Assembly: GCF_009828015.1 (NCBI RefSeq)
Contig: NZ_WTYG01000002.1
Span: 701,360 to 765,359, forward strand
Length of the DNA: 64,000 bases
Source: Qipengyuania citrea
GTDB lineage: Bacteria; Pseudomonadota; Alphaproteobacteria; Sphingomonadales; Sphingomonadaceae
Direction: 5' to 3'
The stretch's first letter is position 1, and every line of letters starts with the position of its first letter. The notes below the pieces were generated by a model. That model ran no database searches, was not told where the DNA came from, and saw only the letters and a program-made list of their open reading frames with translations. Position numbers and translations under genes: made by a program. Positions 30,449-40,818 of the stretch are shown in pieces.

Positions 30449-31120
30449 ATGCGCGATCATGAAATTGTACCCTACTCGCTCCCCGACCTGTCCGATGGCG
30501 AACGCATCGCGCGGGCGGAGGCCATGCGCGACCGGCTGAAGCTACGGCGGTCCTGCCGGTATTTCGCCGACACGCCGGTCCCGCGCGCGATTATCGAAGC
30601 CGCCATCGAAGCGGCCGGCAGCGCGCCCAATGGAGCAAACCACCAGCCCTGGCATTTCGCGGCGATTTCAACGCCCGAAACCAAGCGCGCGATCCGCGAC
30701 GCGGCGGAAGCCGAGGAGCGCGAGTTTTACGCGGGCAAGGCCGGGACGCAGTGGCTCGAAGCGCTGGAGCCGCTGGGAACGGATGCCGACAAGCCCTTCC
30801 TCGAAACCGCACCGTGGCTGGTGGTCGTCTTCGCCCAGCGCAAGGGCGGGATCGAGGAAGATGGTGAGACGCAGAACTACTATGTCAGCGAAAGCGTGGG
30901 GATCGCCTGCGGCCTGCTGCTTGCCACGGTGCACGAAGCCGGGTTGGCCACACTGACCCACACGCCCTCTCCGATGGGCTTCCTGCGCGCGATCTGCGGC
31001 CGGCCCGATCATGAAAAGCCGGTGATGATCGTGGTGGTCGGGCACCCGGCGAAGGATGCAAGCGTTCCCGCGCACGCGCTGGATAAGAAACCGCTCAGCC
31101 GGATTGCCAGCTGGCTTTAG
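30449..31120 (+). CDS. nitroreductase-family flavoprotein, iodotyrosine deiodinase-like branch
   Basis: A 223-residue FMN enzyme. RRSCRYFADTPVPRAIIEAA and SAPNGANHQPWHFAAI give the FMN-binding N-terminal part; FLETAPWLVVVFAQ, YYVSESVGIACGLLLATVHEAGL and TPSPMGFL follow. The spacing, including a long lid region (EAEEREFYAGKAGTQWLEALEPLG), resembles bacterial homologues of iodotyrosine deiodinase more than NfsB-type nitroreductases. Substrate unknown. Convergent with COQ4, only 2 nt apart. Confidence 0.85.
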   Translation: MRDHEIVPYSLPDLSDGERIARAEAMRDRLKLRRSCRYFADTPVPRAIIEAAIEAAGSAPNGANHQPWHFAAISTPETKRAIRDAAEAEEREFYAGKAGTQWLEALEPLGTDADKPFLETAPWLVVVFAQRKGGIEEDGETQNYYVSESVGIACGLLLATVHEAGLATLTHTPSPMGFLRAICGRPDHEKPVMIVVVGHPAKDASVPAHALDKKPLSRIASWL

Positions 31121-31122
31121 GA

Positions 31123-31968
31123 TCAGGCTACAGCGGCGGCCCCGTCCCCCTGCTGCGCCAGAAGGTCATAGGGATCGATCCCGTCCTGACGCCAGACATG
31201 GTGGCAGACACGGTACCAGTGTGGATCGGGAATACGGAATTGCGCCCGGACTTCGGCGAGGTTCTTGCCCAGCAGCTCGCGGATCGAAAGGCCTACCAGC
31301 GGCGGGCAGGCTTTCCCGGTCCGATGCGCCTGCCGCACGGCTTTCATCACCGGGGCTTCGCTTCGGACTAGCCGCTTGAGATGCAGGGCGCCGGCATAGC
31401 CCAGCAGCAAATGACCATGGCTGGGGGATTGCCCGTGCGTAAACAGCAATACGCATTGTTCACCCAGTGCATCCCGCCCATATCCGGTGAGCACATGCAT
31501 CAGATCGTGCGTATCGCGCTGGCGATAGCCGTACCACTGGATAAGGTCGTCATAACTCTGACTGCCCGACTTCTCCGACTCTTCGACGAGCCCGGCGGCA
31601 GTCAGGCCTTCGCGTTCCATGAAATCGCAATAGGCGTGCGCCACCGTACCCTCGGGATGGCGGCGCAAGGCGGCATGGTCGTCGAGAATGGGCGGCAGGA
31701 ACGGTTCGCTCGCGCGTAGCGCCTCGCCATGCGGGCTGAGCGCAAGTTCGCGTACACGCGGCACGAACTGGCCGGACGGCAGAGCATCGTAGATCTTGAA
31801 GACCTCGGCCGTATTCTCCTTATCCTTCAGCAATTCGCGGAAGTGACCGAAAGCGGCAAAGGGGCGATAGCGCGGCCTGGGGCGGCGCGGGTCGCGCAAG
31901 GGAGTGCCGTCGCGCGCCGATTCGAAATCGACAGAGGTGAAAGCGCCGAGGCTGATCTGATCGTTCAT
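31123..31968 (-). CDS. COQ4-family ubiquinone biosynthesis protein
   Basis: A 281-residue protein with the COQ4 signature HDLMH (154-158) in QRDTHDLMHVLTGYGRD, a metal-binding HDxxH-type motif, and the FTHGQSPSHGHLLLGYAGAL helix. Eukaryotic COQ4 organises the ubiquinone complex and has been linked to oxidative decarboxylation of the ring; the bacterial role is inferred from that. The C-terminal VCHHVWRQDGIDPYDLLAQ is typical of the bacterial group. Confidence 0.85.
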   Translation of the reverse strand: MNDQISLGAFTSVDFESARDGTPLRDPRRPRPRYRPFAAFGHFRELLKDKENTAEVFKIYDALPSGQFVPRVRELALSPHGEALRASEPFLPPILDDHAALRRHPEGTVAHAYCDFMEREGLTAAGLVEESEKSGSQSYDDLIQWYGYRQRDTHDLMHVLTGYGRDALGEQCVLLFTHGQSPSHGHLLLGYAGALHLKRLVRSEAPVMKAVRQAHRTGKACPPLVGLSIRELLGKNLAEVRAQFRIPDPHWYRVCHHVWRQDGIDPYDLLAQQGDGAAAVA

Positions 31969-32023
31969 GGTGCCCGTTTGCTACCAGTTCAGCCCCATCT
32001 CGCATTGGAAAAGCGCGCCATGG

Positions 32024-32920
32024 CTAGGCCGGATCGAAATCCTCCACCCATTCGCTCTCCGCAATTCCGAGCAGCTTGAGGATCGCAGTCAGTTCGACGC
32101 TGGCAATCCGGCCGTTGGCTGCTTCGCGCGCCTTGGGCTTGGCGCGGTAGGCGATGCCGTAATCGGCGGCCTCGATCATCGGGATGTCGTTGGCCCCGTC
32201 GCCCGTCGCCAGCACGCGCGCGCCCTCGCCAAGTTGGGAGCGTTCGTCCTCCAGCGTGGCGAGCTTGGTCGAAGCATCGCTGACCGGTCCGGCCAGAAGC
32301 CCGGTCAACGCCCCGCCCGCCACGCCGAGGCGGTTGCCCACGACGCGCTCGAAGCCGAGTTGCTCGGCCACCGGGTCGGCGAAATGATGGAATCCGCCAG
32401 TCACCAGGACCGTACGGCAGCCCTTGCTGCGCAGGGTATTCACCAGCGCCCGTGCACCCGGCACCGGCTGGATGCGCTGATCCAGGCAGGTGGCGATAGC
32501 GCCTTCCTCGAGCCCTTCGAGCAGCCCGACACGCTCCTTCAGTGCGCTTTCGAATTCGAGTTCGCCGCGCATCGCGCGTTCGGTAATGTCGGCGACCTTG
32601 TCCTTTATACCGGCGAAATCGGCGAGCTCGTCGATGCACTCCTGCCCGATCATTGTTGAATCCATGTCGGATACGAACAGCCGCGGCACCTCGATCTCGT
32701 GATCCGCGACCAGCAGGTCGCATTCGCCGAAATGTTCGGTCAGGATGCCGGTAAGCCGGGCGCGCTCGCCGTCCGGAAGCGAAATCTGGAGCACGTCGCT
32801 ACAAAAATCGAGCATGCCTGCCATGGCCACCGGCATCCCGGCATCGGCGCATGCCCCCAGCGCGGCGTCGAGACGCGTTTCCACGCCGTCCATGTCTGCT
32901 ATCAGCCGCGCGATGAGCAC
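32024..32920 (-). CDS. serB: phosphoserine phosphatase
   Basis: Last step of serine synthesis. A HAD-superfamily enzyme, 298 residues, with the motif [12 protein letters not shown] (Asp85 and Asp87), [11 protein letters not shown] and [12 protein letters not shown], preceded by a small regulatory-like N-terminal region (LIARLIAD). GTG 32920 is preferred because GGGAGA lies 7 nt upstream and the protein then starts MLIARLIAD as is usual in this group; an in-frame ATG at 32956 would overlap miaA further. Divergent from miaA with the 5' ends overlapping by 8 nt. Confidence 0.93.
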   Translation of the reverse strand: MLIARLIADMDGVETRLDAALGACADAGMPVAMAGMLDFCSDVLQISLPDGERARLTGILTEHFGECDLLVADHEIEVPRLFVSDMDSTMIGQECIDELADFAGIKDKVADITERAMRGELEFESALKERVGLLEGLEEGAIATCLDQRIQPVPGARALVNTLRSKGCRTVLVTGGFHHFADPVAEQLGFERVVGNRLGVAGGALTGLLAGPVSDASTKLATLEDERSQLGEGARVLATGDGANDIPMIEAADYGIAYRAKPKAREAANGRIASVELTAILKLLGIAESEWVEDFDPA

Positions 32921-33866
32921 TTCGAAATCTCCCGAGAACAAGCCGGTGGCGCTCATTGCAGGGCCGACTGCCAGCGGCAAGAGCCAACTCGCGGTTGATC
33001 TGGCGCAGCGGCTGGCGCGCGACGGGCGCCGCGGGGTCGTCGTCAACGCCGATAGCCAGCAGGTCTACCGCGAGCTGCATATCCTCTCGGCACGCCCCTC
33101 GGAGGATGAAACGCAGGGCATCGAGCACCGATTGTTCGGAACCTGGGACGGGGCGCAATCCTGTTCGGCCGCAGATTGGTCCGCAGCGGCGCGCGACATC
33201 ATTCGCGAGATCCACGCCAGTGGCGGCGTTCCGATCCTGTGCGGCGGGACGGGGCTCTACTTGCGCACCCTGCTGGAGGGCATCGCCCCCGTACCAGAAA
33301 TCGACCCGGACATTCGCGCGGCGGTGCGGGATCTGGACCAGGTGCGCGCGCGGGCGGCGCTCGAGGCGGAGGATCCCCAAGCGGCGGCGCGCCTTGCGCC
33401 TGCCGATGCCACGCGAACGGCCCGCGCACTCGAAGTCATCCGGTCGACCGGGCGCACGCTGGCACAATGGCAGGCGCATAAACGCGGGGGGATCGCAAAG
33501 GAAGTGGGGCTTCACCCACTCGTGCTGCTGCCCGACCGCGGCTGGCTGAACGCGCGCTGCGATCTGCGTTTCGAACGCATGCTCGATACCGGTGCGATCG
33601 CCGAAGTGGAGGCGCTGCTGGCCCGCGAACTCGACCCAGGCCTCCCGGTGATGCGCGCCATCGGAGTGCGTGAAATCGCCTCCCTGATCAAAGGCGAACT
33701 ATCGCGCGCTCAAGCTATCGCGGCTGGCCAGCTGGCTACGCGCCAGTATGCCAAGCGCCAATACACGTGGTTTCGCAACCAACCACCCGCCGACTGGGTG
33801 CGTGCGGATAACAAAACTATCGCCGAACACGATTTTTTTGTTTCTTTGTTTCGCGCACAAGGTTGA
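32913..33866 (+). CDS. miaA: tRNA dimethylallyltransferase
   Basis: Adds the dimethylallyl group to A37 of tRNAs reading U-starting codons. A 317-residue protein with P-loop GPTASGKS (17-24), [34 protein letters not shown] and [12 protein letters not shown], plus the [19 protein letters not shown]-binding segment. ATG 32913 has no strong ribosome-binding site, and the gene overlaps serB's 5' end on the opposite strand. Precedes the ilv operon. Confidence 0.96.
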   Translation: MSTSKSPENKPVALIAGPTASGKSQLAVDLAQRLARDGRRGVVVNADSQQVYRELHILSARPSEDETQGIEHRLFGTWDGAQSCSAADWSAAARDIIREIHASGGVPILCGGTGLYLRTLLEGIAPVPEIDPDIRAAVRDLDQVRARAALEAEDPQAAARLAPADATRTARALEVIRSTGRTLAQWQAHKRGGIAKEVGLHPLVLLPDRGWLNARCDLRFERMLDTGAIAEVEALLARELDPGLPVMRAIGVREIASLIKGELSRAQAIAAGQLATRQYAKRQYTWFRNQPPADWVRADNKTIAEHDFFVSLFRAQG

Positions 33867-33891
33867 CCGCGTAATTGAAGCATCGTATTTG
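33863..33891 (+). promoter_or_regulatory. putative ilvB operon promoter
   Basis: TTGACC (33863-33868), exactly 17 nt, TATTTG (33886-33891), starting at the miaA stop. The expected transcription start is near 33898, which is the foot of the hairpin at 33899-33935. Confidence 0.5.
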
Positions 33892-33898
33892 AGTGCAT

Positions 33899-33935
33899 GT
33901 CGGCCCGGCGCTTGAGACCCCAGCGTCGGGCCGAC
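33899..33935 (+). terminator. 14-bp hairpin between miaA and ilvB (terminator or 5' leader element)
   Basis: GTCGGCCCGGCGCT (33899-33912) pairs with AGCGTCGGGCCGAC (33922-33935), 13 Watson-Crick pairs and one G-U, loop of 9 nt. The following TTGTGTTCTG is only modestly T-rich. It can stop miaA transcription, or, if the -10 at 33886 is real, it forms the first nucleotides of the ilv mRNA. A small frame from 33897 over the hairpin lacks any run of Ile, Val or Leu codons. Confidence 0.6.
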
Positions 33936-33973
33936 TTGTGTTCTGAAATGCCCGGATCGGGCTGGAGGATAGT

Positions 33974-35725
33974 GTGACCACCGAGCGCAGCGGCGCTGCA
34001 ATCCTGATCGAATGCCTCAAGCGGCAGGGTGTCGAATTCGTTTTCGGCTATCCCGGCGGCGCGGTCCTGCCGATCTACGACGAGCTCTTCGCCGATGAAG
34101 ATATCCGTCACGTTCTCGTTCGCCATGAAGCGGGCGCGGCGCATGCCGCCGAAGGCTACGCCCGTTCGACCGGCAAGCCCGGCGTCGTGCTGGTAACCAG
34201 CGGACCGGGGGCGACCAATGCCGTGACGGGCATCGCCGATGCCTATATGGATTCGATCCCCCTGGTGGTGATCACCGGGCAGGTGCCCACGGCGCTGATC
34301 GGGACCGACGCGTTCCAGGAAGCCGACACGGTCGGATTGACGCGCCACTGCACCAAGCACAACTACCTCGTCAAAGACCCCGAACGGCTCGGCGCGACGA
34401 TCGAGGAAGCATTCCGCATCGCCACCACGGGGCGTCCCGGCCCGGTGGTCGTCGACATTCCAAAGGACGTCCAGATCGCGCTGGCGACGCAGAGCGGACA
34501 AGACGGCACGCCGCTGCCCTCGCATCGCTATCAGCCGCGCATGGTCGGGGCTGCCGACGAGATTGCCGAAGCGGTCGAAATGCTCGCCGCAGCCGAACGG
34601 CCCGTGTTCTACACCGGCGGCGGCATCATCAATGCCGGCCCGCAGGCGAGCGAATTGCTGCGCAAGCTCCAGTCTGCCACCGGAGCGCCGGTGACCAGCA
34701 CGCTGATGGGCCTTGGGGCCTTTCCTGCCGAGCATCCCGATTGGCTCGGCATGCTCGGCATGCACGGCACCTACGAAGCCAACATGGCGATGAACCGCGC
34801 CGACCTGATCGTCGCGATCGGCGCCCGCTTCGATGATCGCGTGACCGGGCGGCTGGATGCCTTCGCGCCCGGAGCCCGCAAAATCCACATCGATATCGAC
34901 CGCGCCAGCATCAACAAGATCGTCCCCGTCGATCTGGGCATTGTCGGTGATTGCACGCATGTGCTCGATCAGATGCTCGAAGCCTGGGGTGGCCGCAAAC
35001 CGCGCGACCTGTCCGAATGGCAGGCCCGTATTCTCGGCTGGAAAGCGCGCGATTGCCTCGCCTATCCCGAACGCGGCAGCGATTTGATCATGCCGCAGAA
35101 GAGCATCGAGCGGCTGTTTGCGCTGACCCGCGACCGTGATCCAATCATCACCACCGAGGTCGGCCAGCACCAGATGTGGGCAGCCCAGTATTTCCGGTTC
35201 TTCGGCCCCAACAAGTGGCTGACCAGCGGCGGCCTGGGGACCATGGGTTATGGCCTGCCCGCCGCGATCGGTGCGCAGCTTGGCAATCCGGACAGTCTCG
35301 TGATCGACATTGCGGGCGAAGCAAGCATTCAGATGAATATCCAGGAACTGGGCACCGCCAGCCAGTATCGCCTGCCGGTCAAGGTGTTCATCCTCAACAA
35401 TGAATACATGGGCATGGTCCGCCAGTGGCAGGAGCTGACCTATGAAAGCCGCTATTCGAACAGCTATTCGGACAGCCTTCCCGATTTCGTGAAGCTGGCC
35501 GAAGCCTATGGCTGGAAAGGCATTCGCATCGAGGACGAAGGCCAGCTCGATTCCGGGATCGAAGCCATGCTCGCGCATGACGGACCGGCGATCGTCGATT
35601 GCCGGGTAGCGAAGGAAGCGAACTGCTTCCCGATGATCCCCAGCGGCGCGGCGCATACCGACATGCTGCTCTATGGCGATCAGGTGGGCGGCACCATGGA
35701 CGATGAAGCAAAGGCGCTTGTGTGA
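33974..35725 (+). CDS. ilvB: acetolactate synthase large subunit
   Basis: ThDP-, FAD-dependent first step of valine, leucine and isoleucine synthesis. A 583-residue protein: [15 protein letters not shown] with the active-site Glu in [42 protein letters not shown]-binding middle domain, and ThDP motif [16 protein letters not shown] ... [15 protein letters not shown] ... [18 protein letters not shown] 33974 follows GGAGG at 6-nt spacing. Note GEAS where many enzymes have GDGS in the ThDP motif. Overlaps the next gene by 1 nt. Confidence 0.97.
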   Translation: MTTERSGAAILIECLKRQGVEFVFGYPGGAVLPIYDELFADEDIRHVLVRHEAGAAHAAEGYARSTGKPGVVLVTSGPGATNAVTGIADAYMDSIPLVVITGQVPTALIGTDAFQEADTVGLTRHCTKHNYLVKDPERLGATIEEAFRIATTGRPGPVVVDIPKDVQIALATQSGQDGTPLPSHRYQPRMVGAADEIAEAVEMLAAAERPVFYTGGGIINAGPQASELLRKLQSATGAPVTSTLMGLGAFPAEHPDWLGMLGMHGTYEANMAMNRADLIVAIGARFDDRVTGRLDAFAPGARKIHIDIDRASINKIVPVDLGIVGDCTHVLDQMLEAWGGRKPRDLSEWQARILGWKARDCLAYPERGSDLIMPQKSIERLFALTRDRDPIITTEVGQHQMWAAQYFRFFGPNKWLTSGGLGTMGYGLPAAIGAQLGNPDSLVIDIAGEASIQMNIQELGTASQYRLPVKVFILNNEYMGMVRQWQELTYESRYSNSYSDSLPDFVKLAEAYGWKGIRIEDEGQLDSGIEAMLAHDGPAIVDCRVAKEANCFPMIPSGAAHTDMLLYGDQVGGTMDDEAKALV

Positions 35726-36024
35726 TGGGCATGATGGCGAATTTCCCGAACCGCTTCGAAGCGCGTGCCGAACGGCGCAACTGGTTTGCCCGCAAGGATG
35801 CCGAAGCACTGCTTGACTGGGTCGAGGACTGCGGACACCGGTTCATCGGGCTCGAGGTCGCGCAGAAGCAGGACGACGGAACCTGGACCCTGCTTGCGGA
35901 CTCGCTCGACCTGTCGCGCCAGACCGAGAATTTCGAGGCCATCCGCATGGGCCGCGTCTTCCTGTCGGAATATGACGGCGAAGGGCGGATGTTCGAACCC
36001 GTCTGGCAGGACCGCGCACAATGA
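35725..36024 (+). CDS. small conserved protein between ilvB and ilvN
   Basis: A 99-residue acidic/polar protein with no membrane span: FPNRFEARAERRNWFARKDAEALLDWVEDCGHRF, then EVAQKQDDGTWTLLADSLDLSRQTENFEAIRMG. The alternation suggests a small alpha/beta fold; I cannot name the family. The start overlaps the ilvB stop (TGATG) and its stop overlaps the ilvN start (ATGA), so it is made in step with both acetolactate synthase subunits. ATG 35731 and 35734 are alternative starts. Possible accessory or assembly factor by position only. Confidence 0.78.
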   Translation: MGMMANFPNRFEARAERRNWFARKDAEALLDWVEDCGHRFIGLEVAQKQDDGTWTLLADSLDLSRQTENFEAIRMGRVFLSEYDGEGRMFEPVWQDRAQ

Positions 36025-36536
36025 AGATTGCCCAGCAGGCGGCCGAACGGCACGTCCTCAACGTTATCGTCGACAACGAGCCGGGCATTCTCGCCAAGAT
36101 CACGGGGATGTTCACCGCGCGCGGCTACAACATCGACAGCCTGACCGTGGCCGACATTTCGGAAGATCACGCGATCAGTCGTATCACGATCGTCACGCGC
36201 GGTCCCGAGCCGGTAATCGACCAGATTCGCGCCCAGCTCGAACGGCTGGTGCCGGTCCACAAGGTGATCGACCTCACCGAATCGGGCGGGCATGTCGAAC
36301 GCGAACTGGCGCTCATCAAGGTCGCCGGGAAAGGCGACAATCGCGTCGAGGCGCTGCGCATCGCGGAACTGTTCCGCGCCAATGTGGTCGACACCACGAC
36401 CTCCAGTTTCGTCTTCGAACTGACCGGCTCGCCCGAGAAAATCGACAGTTTCATCGCGCTGATGCGCGAGCTCGGGCTTGTTGAAGTGGGGCGTTCGGGA
36501 ATCGTGGGAATGGTCCGCGGTCCCGAGCCGAACTGA
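36021..36536 (+). CDS. ilvN: acetolactate synthase small (regulatory) subunit
   Basis: A 171-residue ACT-domain protein that stimulates IlvB and carries valine feedback control. HVLNVIVDNEPGILAKITGMFTARGYNIDSLTVA is the ACT core (in pieces, residues 13-46), followed by RELALIKVAGKGDNRVEALRIAELFRANVVD. Overlaps the previous gene by ATGA. In the same unit as ilvB and probably ilvC. Confidence 0.97.
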   Translation: MKIAQQAAERHVLNVIVDNEPGILAKITGMFTARGYNIDSLTVADISEDHAISRITIVTRGPEPVIDQIRAQLERLVPVHKVIDLTESGGHVERELALIKVAGKGDNRVEALRIAELFRANVVDTTTSSFVFELTGSPEKIDSFIALMRELGLVEVGRSGIVGMVRGPEPN

Positions 36537-37679
<1,143 letters not shown>

Positions 37680-37689
37680 CATCTGCTAT

Positions 37690-37726
37690 CGGCATCCATT
37701 GGTCAGATCCCGGCCAATGGATGCCG
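37690..37726 (+). terminator. 13-bp perfect hairpin after ilvC
   Basis: CGGCATCCATTGG (37690-37702) and CCAATGGATGCCG (37714-37726) are perfect inverted repeats separated by 11 nt, beginning 10 nt after the ilvC stop. There is no T-run, so the stem may stabilise or process the 3' end rather than terminate on its own. The remaining gap to 37833 shows nothing else I can identify. Confidence 0.6.
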
Positions 37727-37833
37727 TTCACCGACCCGTTGTTGTGCGTACCGCAGCCGACCGGCCCGGCACACTCCGGGAACGCGTTACTGGCGCGGGG
37801 CATTCTTCAGTGAGGTTCAACAGGAGGCCGACC

Positions 37834-38478
37834 ATGAAGACATCTTTCCTCGCCCTTGCGCTTGCAGCCAGCGGATCGCTGGCCGTCACTGCGATATCCG
37901 CGCAGGATCAGCCGCAGATCCCGGGCGTCGTCGACGTCAGCCGGGTCGCCGCCGGTAGCTATTCGCTCGACCCATCGCATACGCTGGTAAGCTGGCAGGT
38001 CGGTCACTTCGGCTTCAACGACTACTTCGGACTGTTTGGCCAGATCGACGGCACGATGACGCTCGACCCTGCCGATATCGACGCGACGAAGTTCGACATC
38101 ACGGTTCCGATCACCAGTGTATCGGTGCCCAGCGAAGGTCTGCGCGACCATCTGCTGCGCCCGGGCAAGGATGGCGCGGCCCCCGACTTCTTCGGTCCCG
38201 AACCTGAAGCAGCGCGCTTCGTTTCAACCTCGGTCCGGCGGACCGGTGAAACCACCGCCGTCGCCAGCGGAATGTTGACGATGAACGGCCAGACCGGCCC
38301 GGTTACCATGCTGGTGGAATTCACTGGCGCCGGACAGAATCCGATGAGCGAAGCACAGACCGTCGGCTTCCACGCACGTGCGCAGATCGATCGTACCGAC
38401 TGGGGGATCAGCTACGCCGCCCCACTGGTCGACAACATGGTCGACCTGGAAATCAGCGCGGCTTTCGAACGCGACTGA
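37834..38478 (+). CDS. YceI-family periplasmic lipid-binding protein
   Basis: A 214-residue secreted lipocalin-like protein: signal peptide to about SA (residue 23), then GSYSLDPSHTLVSWQVGHFGFNDY, which is the YceI opening, and DIDATKFDITVPITSVS. YceI proteins bind isoprenoids such as polyprenyl chains in related structures; the ligand here is unknown. ATG 37834 follows AGGAGG at 6 nt. Confidence 0.92.
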   Translation: MKTSFLALALAASGSLAVTAISAQDQPQIPGVVDVSRVAAGSYSLDPSHTLVSWQVGHFGFNDYFGLFGQIDGTMTLDPADIDATKFDITVPITSVSVPSEGLRDHLLRPGKDGAAPDFFGPEPEAARFVSTSVRRTGETTAVASGMLTMNGQTGPVTMLVEFTGAGQNPMSEAQTVGFHARAQIDRTDWGISYAAPLVDNMVDLEISAAFERD

Positions 38479-38521
38479 ACCCCACTCGACAAGCGCATGG
38501 CGAGCGGCCACGGTCCTCCCC

Positions 38522-39670
38522 ATGCGCTTGTCAGACTGCCACAATATCGATGACTTCCGCCGGCTCGCGAAACAGCGGCTGCCGTGGCCCGTGTTCGACT
38601 ATATCGACGGGGCTGCCGATGACGAAGTGACCAAGGCGCGCAACACCAGCGCGTTCGATACGATGGATCTCGTACCGGACGTGCTCGCGGGCGTCGGTCA
38701 AATCGACACCTCATGCCAGATCATGGGCCGCCACAGTGCATTGCCACTGGTCCTCAGCCCGACCGCGTTGCAGCGCGCCTTTCACCGCGACGGTGAACGG
38801 GCCGTCGCGCAAGCGGCGGCCCGGTTCGGCATATGGTTCGGCATTTCCAGCCTGGCCACGCACTCGATCGAAGAGATCGCGGCGCTGACCGACGGACCCA
38901 AGCTGTTCCAGCTATACGTTCACAAGGACCAGGGACTCAACGCCAGCATGATCGAACGCTGCCAGACAGCGGGCTTCGATGCCCTCGCGCTGACGGTCGA
39001 CACCATAGTATCGGGCAAGCGCGAACGCTGCTTGCGTTCGGGCTTCACCACCCCGCCCCGCTTCAGCGCATCCTCGCTCTGGAGCTACGCCACGCGCCCC
39101 CGCTGGACGCTCGATTACGTGTTCGGTCCGAAGTTTCGGCTGCCCAACCTCGATGGACATGTCGAAGAAGGCAGCGGCAAGGCGGTCAGCATCCAGGACT
39201 ATTTCAACACCATGCTCGATACGAACATGGATTGGGATACCGCGGCGCGCATCCGGCAGGATTGGGGCGGGACTTTCGCCCTCAAGGGTATCATGAGCGC
39301 GGGCGATGCGCGGAAAGCGGTCGAGATCGGTGCCGATGCTATCTGGATTTCCAACCATGGCGGACGCCAGCTCGACGGCAGCCGCGCGCCCTTCGACCAG
39401 CTAAGGGAGATCGTCGAGGCCGTGGATGGCGAGATCGAGATCATTCTCGATGGTGGTGTGCGCCGCGGCACGCATGTCCTCAAGAGCCTGGCAGCGGGGG
39501 CGACAGCCGCCTCGGGCGGGCGGCTGTATCTCTATGCGCTTGCCGCTGCGGGGCAGGACGGGGTCGAACGGGCGGTGCAGATCCTGAAGGAAGAAATCGA
39601 ACGCGGCATGCGGCTCATGGGCGTGACTTCGATCGACCAGCTTGCGCCCGACCGCTTGCGTCGGCGCTGA
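38522..39670 (+). CDS. FMN-dependent alpha-hydroxy-acid oxidase/dehydrogenase
   Basis: A 382-residue TIM-barrel flavoenzyme of the L-lactate dehydrogenase/glycolate oxidase family. NIDDFRRLAKQRLPWPVFDYIDGAADDE is the N-terminal hallmark; LSPTALQRAFHRDGE, FQLYVHKDQ, LTVDTIVSGKRERCLR and the catalytic His in SNHGGRQLDGS (near residue 279) with LDGGVRRGTHVLKSL are intact. Substrate (lactate, glycolate, mandelate) cannot be fixed; it lacks adjacent lldP or regulator. Confidence 0.9.
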   Translation: MRLSDCHNIDDFRRLAKQRLPWPVFDYIDGAADDEVTKARNTSAFDTMDLVPDVLAGVGQIDTSCQIMGRHSALPLVLSPTALQRAFHRDGERAVAQAAARFGIWFGISSLATHSIEEIAALTDGPKLFQLYVHKDQGLNASMIERCQTAGFDALALTVDTIVSGKRERCLRSGFTTPPRFSASSLWSYATRPRWTLDYVFGPKFRLPNLDGHVEEGSGKAVSIQDYFNTMLDTNMDWDTAARIRQDWGGTFALKGIMSAGDARKAVEIGADAIWISNHGGRQLDGSRAPFDQLREIVEAVDGEIEIILDGGVRRGTHVLKSLAAGATAASGGRLYLYALAAAGQDGVERAVQILKEEIERGMRLMGVTSIDQLAPDRLRRR

Positions 39671-39688
39671 GTATCGGTTCAGCGGCGA

Positions 39689-40816
39689 TCACGGCATGGC
39701 GGCCACACAGGCGCGCAGCTCGCTCACGAACAGTTCCGGCTGCTCCCACGCGGCAAAATGCCCGCCCTTGTCCAAATCGTTCCAGTAAACGAGATTGGTG
39801 AGCGTTCGCTCAACCCACTCGCGTGGCGCGGGCAGGATCTCTCCGGGAAAGGCGCTCGCCCCCGCAGGTATGCTCACCGTGCCGTCGCCGAACTTGCCAA
39901 AGCTTTCCCAGTAGAGCCGGGCCGCGGAGGCGCCCGTAGCCGGCAGCCAGTAGAGCATGACGTCGTCGAGCACCTGGTCCATCGTCAGCACATCCCAGGC
40001 CGAACCCTGGTTATCGGTCCAGTAGTGCACTTTCTCGAGCATCCATGCCGCCAACGCGGAGGGCGAATCCACCAGGCCATAGCCGATCGTCTGCGGACGC
40101 GTGCTTTGCTGCTTGGAATAGCCCGAATCCCATTCCTGATAGAACCCGAGGCGCTGCAGCGCCTTGAGCACCTTGGGGTCCTTGCTCTGCATATCATCAG
40201 GTCCCGGACGGCCGATTGGCATGTTGAGGTGGATGCCCCTGCACTCGGACGGGGCCAGTTGCCCGATCGCCATCGTGACTGCCGCGCCCCAGTCCCCGCC
40301 CTGCGCCATCCAGCGCCGGTATTCCAACCTCTGCATCAATTCGGTCCAGGCCTGCGCGATCCGTTCCACCCCCCATCCCGTAGCCCCGGGCTTGGCGGAA
40401 AAGCCGTAGCCGGGCAGCGACGGGGCGATGACATGGAACGCCTGCGTGTCTGCCACAGCCGGCTCGGTCAATTCGTCGATCACGCCGAGGAATTCGACCA
40501 CCGAACCGGGCCAGCCATGCGTCAGCAACAGCGGCACGGCATCGGAGCGCGACGAGGGCTTGTGCAGGAAGTGGATATCCAGCCCATCGATCTCGGTGAC
40601 GAACTGCCCGAGCGCATTCAGCCGCGCTTCGCATCGCCGCCAGTCGTAACCGTTCCGCCAATAGGCGACCAACTCCCTAAGCGCGGCAAGCGGTGTGCCC
40701 TGCGTCCAGTCGTCGACCGTTGCCGCTTCGGGCCAGCGCGTGCGATCGAGGCGTGCTGCCAAATCCGCTAGATCCGCCTCGGGAATGTCGAGCGTGAACG
40801 GCCTGATCGCGTTCAT
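39689..40816 (-). CDS. epoxide hydrolase (EHN-type alpha/beta hydrolase)
   Basis: A 375-residue enzyme. The N-terminal EHN domain is PFTLDIPEADLADLAARLDRTRWP; the hydrolase core has the oxyanion motif HGWPGS (100-105), nucleophile Asp175 in GGDWGA, and the catalytic His in GGHFAAWEQPELF. It matches microsomal-type/juvenile-hormone-type epoxide hydrolases. ATG 40816 is chosen because the EHN domain begins just after; the frame extends upstream only into the thioesterase gene. Cotranscribed with that thioesterase. Confidence 0.92.
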   Translation of the reverse strand: MNAIRPFTLDIPEADLADLAARLDRTRWPEAATVDDWTQGTPLAALRELVAYWRNGYDWRRCEARLNALGQFVTEIDGLDIHFLHKPSSRSDAVPLLLTHGWPGSVVEFLGVIDELTEPAVADTQAFHVIAPSLPGYGFSAKPGATGWGVERIAQAWTELMQRLEYRRWMAQGGDWGAAVTMAIGQLAPSECRGIHLNMPIGRPGPDDMQSKDPKVLKALQRLGFYQEWDSGYSKQQSTRPQTIGYGLVDSPSALAAWMLEKVHYWTDNQGSAWDVLTMDQVLDDVMLYWLPATGASAARLYWESFGKFGDGTVSIPAGASAFPGEILPAPREWVERTLTNLVYWNDLDKGGHFAAWEQPELFVSELRACVAAMP

Positions 40817-40818
40817 GG

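Noticed and set aside
33897-33977. 26-codon frame over the ilv hairpin as an ilv leader peptide
   Set aside because: Not enriched in Ile, Val or Leu codons, and its ATG coincides with the predicted transcription start.
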